Program-made: the position numbers and the translations under genes
Source: an uncultured Pirellulaceae bacterium
Lineage (GTDB): Bacteria; Planctomycetota; Planctomycetia; Pirellulales; Pirellulaceae
NCBI GenBank assembly: GCA_937941455.1
Contig: CALDHM010000010.1
Span: 62,001 to 126,000 of the forward strand
Length of the DNA stretch: 64,000 nt
Reading direction: 5' to 3'
In this document: piece after piece, positions 58,778-64,000 of the stretch
Numbering within the stretch: position 1 is the first letter of the stretch
Layout of the letters: every line of letters begins with the position of its first letter
Notes under the pieces: model-generated
The model's database searches: none
What the model was told of the DNA's origin: nothing
Seen by the model: the letters and a program-made list of their open reading frames with translations, nothing else

Positions 58778-61276
58778 CTACCAATAATTTGATTTTCGCT
58801 TGATGATGGGGAGAAGGCTCCCGAAGTCGTCCGTCCACAACAGGGATTTTACCCTGATTTTCTCGGGATTCTCGGACAATCCTAGCTTCAACCAAAATTC
58901 ATCGTTTCGACTGACCAGCATCCAGTCGCTGGAAAAAATTCGGGAGGTGCGACCGAGAGAGTTTTCCGGATCATCGTAGACAGCGGCAGTTTTCAAACCG
59001 TGGACTTCCGCCGCTCCTCGTACTACCGGTTCCAAATTAAGGTGGTGATTCGAGATGTGGAACGCCAGCACGCCATCCGGTTTCAGATGCTCGATGTAAA
59101 CGTCCATCGCTTCTTTGGTCAGCAAGTGCCGGGGGATCGCATCGCCGGAAAACGCATCGACAATCAGCAAATCGAACTGTTCTCTCACGCCGGCCCGCAG
59201 GTCCGATTCCAAGATGACGCGAGCGTCACCGAGACGGGTTCTTGTCGTCACCGGAGCCTCTTGCCGGTAAGTGAAAAACTCATCGGCCAGTTCGACGACC
59301 GCAGGATTGATTTCGTAATACACGAACGAATCTCCTGGTTGCCCCCACACCACCAGCGTGCCCGTCCCCAGACCAATGACTCCGACATGCAGCGAGTGGC
59401 CGGCGATCCGCCTCGGATGAGCTGCGAACGCACGCCCGACCCCACTGGTCGGCCCGTAATAAATATTGGGCTGGAGCTTCAAATCATCCCGCAGAAATTG
59501 CCGACCGTGACCGATACGCCCGTTAAAAATTTCGCGGAAGGTCCCGTCGACCGGCGACTGATACTCTGCCACTCCCGTGATACCGAAAAAGTTTCGCTTC
59601 AGCGCGAGCAGTTTCCCGCCGTAGTGGGGTGTCCCCAGCATCGCCGCCACCACGACGGCCAAGACCATAGCCGCGGCCACCAGACCACCCAGGTGCTGCG
59701 CGACGCCCGCCGAAAAAACCGGCCGAAATTGCGTCACCACCGCAGCCCCCCACAAGACGACGACCATACCTAACGTGGCCAAGGCCCCCCAGTCATGGAC
59801 CGATTGCGGAAACACGAGCAACCAACTTCCGTACAACGCCAAGCCAAGCCACGCGATCAACCACCACAGGCGATCAACGCGCGGCGATGCCCCTCCCTCC
59901 GTCGAGTTCTCCGCCGCTCCTCGCAGAGATGCAGTCCAGTAGCGCCACCCCATCAGGCCGATCGCCAAGCCGACCAGGGCCAGCACGAAAATCACGCGCC
60001 AGCCCAGCGACTCGGCCAACCGCCCTTGGATCGCGTAAAAGCCGAGCACCAAGCCGCCGCTGGCAGCCACCGAAACCCAGGCAACCACCCGCATCAGGCT
60101 GCCGCCGTCCCGCTGCCAAATCCAGCGGCCGAACGTCAAGGCCGCCGCGGCCGCGAGCGCCAACGGCAACTCGTAAAACCGAGAAAAAATCAGCGGCGCG
60201 ACCACCACGACGAACAACCCTCCCAGCGCACCCCCGATGGACAACATCAAATAGAACAACGTCAATCGTCCCGCCTCCGGCTGCATACGCGCCAACTCGC
60301 CGTGGCAGGTCATCCCCGCCGCGAACAAAGTCGCGTTCAAAATCCCGAATTGTGTGGGGTAGCTGAGACTCGTCGGGTAGGCCAAGCAGTAAATTGTCCC
60401 CAGCGATCCGAGCAACAGCATGGCTCCGCAGACGTCGCGGCGGTACCAGCTGGTGTGGTCAAAACAAATGATGAATGTCAGCAAATATAACGCGAGGGGA
60501 ACCACCCACATCATGGGGACGACGGCAACATCTTGAGACAACTCGTTCGTTACGGCCAGCAACAGCACCGAGGGCACGAGCGCCAAGAGCATCCACATCA
60601 GAATTTCCGCGATGACTGTCCGCAATCGTCGCGGTGAGCCCCGAACATTCGACGCATCGGTCGGCGCTATTGTTTCGTCGTTATCGTTGGCCTTAGTTCC
60701 CAGCCATGTCACGACGCCACTCCACGAACAAAAAACAATAAACGCAAGATAGGCCACACTCCAGCCGCCGGCCTGCTGCCGCACCGTGGTGGTCGGTTCA
60801 AAAATTAACGGATAACTGACCAAGGCCAGCAACGATGCGAAATTCGACAAGGCAAACAAGCGGTACGGCGATCGGTCGGGAAACCGCGCGGCAAACCAAG
60901 ACTGCAGCAGTGGGCCGGTCGTGGCGAGCATTCCGTAGACAGGCCCCACAGTCAGCAGCAACAGCGTGAATATTTGCCATCCTGGATGCTGGTCGCCAAT
61001 CGATTGGTGGTCGCCCCGCGGAATGATGGGCAAGCTCGCGAGGGTTGCCCAAAGCACCAACAGATGCACCACAATTTGAACCCGCCGCGGCAGTCGGCGA
61101 GCCAGCAGGTCCGCGTAGAAGTAACCGGCGAGCAAAGCCGTTTGGAAAAAGCAGACACACGTGGTCCAAACGGCTGGTGATCCGCCGAACCAGGGAAGGA
61201 TAAAGCGCGCGATGATCGGCTGCACTTGAAACAGCAGGAACGCGCTCAAGAAAATCGTTAGGGCGTAAGCGGCCAT
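58778..61276 (-). CDS. Fused membrane/spermidine synthase-like protein
   Basis: This 832-residue protein combines an N-terminal membrane half, about twelve helices (start ALTIFLSAFLLFQVQPIIAR, PWFGGSPAVWTTCVCFFQT), with a C-terminal Rossmann methyltransferase-like half. In the latter, HVGVIGLGTGTLVVWGQ and YYEINPAVVELADEFF are the SAM-binding region and LIVDAFSGDAIPRHLLT the aminopropyl-transfer type motif. Such fusions are annotated as fused MFS/spermidine synthase and are widespread in planctomycetes; activity as a spermidine synthase is not proven. The ATG at 61276 is the natural start of the membrane half. It is monocistronic. Confidence 0.92.
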   Translation of the reverse strand: MAAYALTIFLSAFLLFQVQPIIARFILPWFGGSPAVWTTCVCFFQTALLAGYFYADLLARRLPRRVQIVVHLLVLWATLASLPIIPRGDHQSIGDQHPGWQIFTLLLLTVGPVYGMLATTGPLLQSWFAARFPDRSPYRLFALSNFASLLALVSYPLIFEPTTTVRQQAGGWSVAYLAFIVFCSWSGVVTWLGTKANDNDETIAPTDASNVRGSPRRLRTVIAEILMWMLLALVPSVLLLAVTNELSQDVAVVPMMWVVPLALYLLTFIICFDHTSWYRRDVCGAMLLLGSLGTIYCLAYPTSLSYPTQFGILNATLFAAGMTCHGELARMQPEAGRLTLFYLMLSIGGALGGLFVVVVAPLIFSRFYELPLALAAAAALTFGRWIWQRDGGSLMRVVAWVSVAASGGLVLGFYAIQGRLAESLGWRVIFVLALVGLAIGLMGWRYWTASLRGAAENSTEGGASPRVDRLWWLIAWLGLALYGSWLLVFPQSVHDWGALATLGMVVVLWGAAVVTQFRPVFSAGVAQHLGGLVAAAMVLAVVVAAMLGTPHYGGKLLALKRNFFGITGVAEYQSPVDGTFREIFNGRIGHGRQFLRDDLKLQPNIYYGPTSGVGRAFAAHPRRIAGHSLHVGVIGLGTGTLVVWGQPGDSFVYYEINPAVVELADEFFTYRQEAPVTTRTRLGDARVILESDLRAGVREQFDLLIVDAFSGDAIPRHLLTKEAMDVYIEHLKPDGVLAFHISNHHLNLEPVVRGAAEVHGLKTAAVYDDPENSLGRTSRIFSSDWMLVSRNDEFWLKLGLSENPEKIRVKSLLWTDDFGSLLPIIKRKSNYW

Positions 61277-61555
61277 CGTCGCTCAAATCGAATTTCTAAA
61301 CATCGGCCAAATCACGTTACTGGCGCCCTCCTGACGCCGAGTCCTCATCACCTGTCCGTTGCCACGCTCGCACGGCAGAGCCCTCACGGCCATCACCGAA
61401 AGTTCCAAGCGACACTACCCCGCTCAGAATTTTTCGACCCCACCGAGACATCACCAGCGGCAAGGACTGCATGCTAGCGACCTCGTCGCACTTGGTAATC
61501 TAGCTGATTGAGGTCAACAAAATTTTCCCCAACCAGTCCGGAAACTCTCCAATGC
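61277..61555. other. Divergent intergenic region, left part
   Basis: I see no gene and no clear promoter pair. The family B element begins at 61556. Confidence 0.35.
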
Positions 61556-61659
61556 TAGGCTTTGTTTAAAAACGACTAGCCGCAATGCACTGGCGTCCGG
61601 TTTTCGCAAGAGCCGCGGGTTCGTACCCCTGCGGCTAACGAGTTGTGGCACAAAGCCTA
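61556..61659. mobile_element. MITE-like repeat family B, copy 2
   Basis: The sequence TAGGCTTTGT (61556-61565) is matched by ACAAAGCCTA (61650-61659), so inverted ends are flanked by TA on both sides. The core TGCACTGGCGTCCGGTTTTC and hairpin AGCCGCGGG/CCCCTGCGGCT align with copy 1 at 4324. It has no coding capacity. It is in the divergent space between the spermidine-synthase fusion and the LysM gene. The TA flanks would fit IS630/Tc1-type insertion. Confidence 0.68.
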
Positions 61660-61876
61660 AGCCGCGGCCCGCGGACCGCATGAGTTCACCGCCCCATTTC
61701 GCGCTCGGTTGCGCAGCGGGTCCAAACCAGACCCGCGCCAACCGCCGTGAAATTAGAACTTTTGGAAAGCGGTAAATTCTGCTACAACACCACACGTCCA
61801 ACAAGGTGCCCGGCGGCAACTTTCCAGTTCACTCAGTCAATTTCCAATTTCCTTTCCAGCAACTCGTCCCCAATTC

Positions 61877-63322
61877 ATGACCCTTCAACGATCACCTGCC
61901 GACAAAACATCGCGCCGCAAAGAAGCCGTGACCGCCATCGTGATCTTGACCTTGCTCGGGAGTGTTAGCTGTATGCTGGTGGAACGGACTTGGTCCCGAT
62001 TTCGCCTGGCGACCACGATCGACTTCGACGCGATTCCGTTGGCCATCGAAATTCCCCCCGAAGATCTCCATCGAGTACGACAGCCCGACTACGTGCTCCC
62101 CAAACGGGGCCAAAAAGATAAATTCACGCAGTTGCTCGACCGCATCCCTGAGTTTTCCCTCGCGCCCCCGAACGAAACAAAAGCCTCCGCAGTTCCCGGT
62201 CCAGCGTCCGTCGAAGAGCCACGCTCTCGAACCTCACAAAAGACTGAAACGAATACGGACTTGTCGGCCCTTCGGCCAGACAAGCCGTTGGCGACTTCGG
62301 CCACCGATGTGCAGCGGCAGTTGGCTGACTTCGCGCCGGTCTCCTACATCGATGATCGTGATACCCACTTTGCAGAAAAGCAGATTCCACGGACCAACGA
62401 CTCGGTTCACGACACTGTTGAAATAGCCGGACCGGAAAATCGTCCCGTGCCCATGCGACCGACTCCCGGGGCCGCCGCTCCACCGCAACCTGATTTCGAG
62501 AGTGATTTTGATCCCGCACAGCCCAAACACGACGCCGTGAATTCAAACGCCTCCACGATGATGACTTGGCGAGGTGATTTTGACCCTGCTGAGCATTCGA
62601 ACGACTCCGCAGGTGCCCTAAGGCCCCCGACTGTAAACGATCTGACGTTCACCTTGCCGGGATCGCAGACGACCACCACGCTGCCGACCACGAACAACTC
62701 GTTCCATCCCGCAGAACGCTCAGAGCCTGCTCAGCAAGCGGCCACGGTCGCCGTCTCTGACAACGAAACCGGCAGCCGTTTTGTTCCCCCTTTCCCCCAA
62801 TTCGCCGAGACACTCCCTCCAACATTGAGCACGACGACCGCGGACGCTCTGAAACCGACAACCGCAACCGCCGCCGCGACCAAGACCGAAGAAAAAACAG
62901 TTAAGCCAGTTCGGTCCGCCGACGAGGGATTCGTAACCGTTGTTGCAGGCGACACCTTGTGGGACCTGACCGAGCGGGTTTATGGCGATGGCCGGCTGTT
63001 TCGCGCCGTCTTCGCGGTCAACGAGACCGCTTTGCGGGGAAACAGCAAATTGCGACCGGGAACTCCCCTGCGGTTTCCCGCGCAACAGGAACTCGTGCGA
63101 CGATTCCCCGAGTTGATCCCCGCGGACCTGCTCGAGCCCTCCGCAAGTCCAGCGTATCAAACGGCCGCGGGAGACTCCCTGTTCTCCATCGCGCGCGACG
63201 AACTCGGACAAGCGTCACGATATCTCGAGATCATGGAACTGAACCGCGATGTCTTGCCCGCCAACTTACGACATTCTGACGAATTGCCGATCGGACTGAA
63301 ATTGATTCTTCCAAATCGTTAA
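61877..63322 (+). CDS. Membrane-anchored protein with two LysM domains
   Basis: This 481-residue protein has one membrane helix near the N-terminus (AVTAIVILTLLGSVSCMLVE) and a long, low-complexity middle (about 60-340) rich in Pro, Thr and Ala with repeated DFDPA. Two LysM domains end it: FVTVVAGDTLWDLTERVYGD to RPGTPLRFP and YQTAAGDSLFSIARDELGQ to LKLILPN. LysM domains bind N-acetylglucosamine polymers such as peptidoglycan. The protein therefore may anchor the inner membrane to the cell wall across the periplasm. No Shine-Dalgarno sequence precedes the ATG. Confidence 0.86.
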   Translation: MTLQRSPADKTSRRKEAVTAIVILTLLGSVSCMLVERTWSRFRLATTIDFDAIPLAIEIPPEDLHRVRQPDYVLPKRGQKDKFTQLLDRIPEFSLAPPNETKASAVPGPASVEEPRSRTSQKTETNTDLSALRPDKPLATSATDVQRQLADFAPVSYIDDRDTHFAEKQIPRTNDSVHDTVEIAGPENRPVPMRPTPGAAAPPQPDFESDFDPAQPKHDAVNSNASTMMTWRGDFDPAEHSNDSAGALRPPTVNDLTFTLPGSQTTTTLPTTNNSFHPAERSEPAQQAATVAVSDNETGSRFVPPFPQFAETLPPTLSTTTADALKPTTATAAATKTEEKTVKPVRSADEGFVTVVAGDTLWDLTERVYGDGRLFRAVFAVNETALRGNSKLRPGTPLRFPAQQELVRRFPELIPADLLEPSASPAYQTAAGDSLFSIARDELGQASRYLEIMELNRDVLPANLRHSDELPIGLKLILPNR

Positions 63323-63823
63323 ACGTCCCGCGGATTACCAACTAAATCGATCAGCCGGATTGCGCTGGCGTCCAGTTTTCGCACGAATCCCAGGCCGCTA
63401 TCACGCGCTCCACGGGCAACAAAAAAAGGTGCCAGCCGACGACATCTTCAACCACCGTCCCCTGCGGAAGGTCGAGGCCGAGCGCAACAAGGCCGAGGGG
63501 AGGGCCGATGCTCGCAACTATCGCGTACCATCGAAAACAAGAGCGCCCTGAGACAGGCTCAAAACGGCACGCCTACCGCCCCGGAAAATATCGACTGCGA
63601 CGGTCCGCCGCGCGAATCGCAGGCCCTCGCGCAGAAAAATCTCGGTTCCAAATCTTGCTTTGTCGCGACTCCTTCCCAACAATAACTCCGTAAATTTTGG
63701 AACGTTCGCGCGATTGAGCGTCGAGGAGCGACACGGACGGGCAATTCCTGCCGCTGATCGTCGCCTGCCCCCGCCTTGGTCCGCAGCGTCAGCTGTCGCC
63801 TCGTCCTTTCGCCCTGACCCAAC
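63323..63823. other. Intergenic region with family B fragment
   Basis: TGCGCTGGCGTCCAGTTTTC (63361-63380) matches the family B core of 61556-61659, and upstream AAATCGATCAGCC aligns with it too. Inverted ends are absent, so this is a decayed or partial copy. No gene or clear promoter was seen. Confidence 0.45.
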
Positions 63824-64000
63824 ATGCCCAAGTCGACCACGTCGCGCAAACGCTACCAGGATTTTCTCGAAAAATTTCGTCGTAATGAAATTGGTCACGA
63901 GCCGCACGAGGAAGAGGAGGCGCTAGGCCAGCAGCCCCCACCAGGCGCGACCACCGATACATTTGCCGATAAAACCGCGAAGCAGCAACGTCGGCGGCAA
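63824..64000 (+). CDS. Start of an unrecognised gene (partial, 3' end outside window)
   Basis: From ATG 63824 the frame is open for 59 codons to the right edge. The visible protein begins MPKSTTSRKRYQDFLEKFRR and continues with an acidic stretch (PHEEEEALGQQPPP) and basic residues (KTAKQQRRRQ). This looks like a charged cytoplasmic leader of a longer protein, perhaps an ABC or membrane transporter, but nothing visible shows it. Confidence in being coding rests on the open frame and non-random composition. Confidence 0.5.
   Translation, partial: MPKSTTSRKRYQDFLEKFRRNEIGHEPHEEEEALGQQPPPGATTDTFADKTAKQQRRRQ

Overview
The window looks like chromosomal DNA from a planctomycete, probably of the Pirellulales group. 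The evidence is the mix of secreted, lineage-typical proteins: a P-domain subtilase with a PEP-CTERM tail, a PQQ-propeller protein, a large VPS10/BNR-like secreted protein, a fused membrane/spermidine-synthase protein and several large membrane proteins of unknown function. Moderate-to-high GC, irregular Shine-Dalgarno use, mostly single-gene or short operons and palindromic intergenic repeats fit as well. No phage, plasmid, insertion sequence or CRISPR array was seen. The assignment is inference from gene content.

Layout. 1-4231 (minus): glycyl-tRNA synthetase overlapping an ABC ATPase by 4 bp, then a permease cut by the left edge; 5-formyl-THF cyclo-ligase lies upstream. 4452-8581 (minus): a secreted redoxin-like protein without CxxC, an 890-bp intergenic stretch with a candidate plus-strand structured RNA (about 6007-6255), a conserved hypothetical protein and a secreted alpha/beta hydrolase with a duplicated 32-bp segment. 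8972-12644 (plus): ribBA, a secreted hypothetical protein, a pentapeptide-repeat protein. 12716-16987: PepD-type dipeptidase, secreted glutathione peroxidase with promoter and terminator, a GGQ release-factor-like protein, a membrane-anchored hypothetical protein. 17121-28036: a 1639-aa type I membrane protein, a 1040-aa VPS10-like protein, a 799-aa membrane/coiled-coil protein. 28140-33221: N-end-rule aminoacyltransferase, ArnT-like glycosyltransferase, flavin amine oxidase, a short TspO homologue, tRNA-Arg(CCG). 33641-40370 (minus) is one long run: YkgJ-like, hisS, membrane protein, miaA, kdsD, wzm, wzt, combining translation genes with LPS sugar synthesis and O-antigen export. 40723-50600: an HELSH membrane protein, isoaspartyl peptidase, PQQ-propeller protein, a YhaO/YhaN-like (SbcD/SbcC-like) pair, a nucleotide-sugar epimerase. 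50982-56282 (minus): purH, then a PPK2 polyphosphate kinase directly upstream of a P2-type ATPase. 56591-64000: subtilase, spermidine-synthase fusion, LysM protein, and the start of an unrecognised gene cut by the right edge.

The most interesting non-coding signals are three. First, a roughly 250-nt plus-strand transcription unit with promoter, three hairpins and terminator but no protein. Second, a family of about 70-bp hairpins (four copies), each directly after the stop codon of a minus-strand gene, with outer stems that differ in sequence but stay complementary. Third, a roughly 100-bp MITE-like element with AGGCTTTGT / ACAAAGCCT ends, one copy of which has inserted into one of those hairpins. 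Interesting gene-level points are the PPK2-ATPase pairing, the YhaO-like phosphoesterase with an altered metal motif, a TspO lacking its first helix, and the in-frame repeat in the hydrolase.
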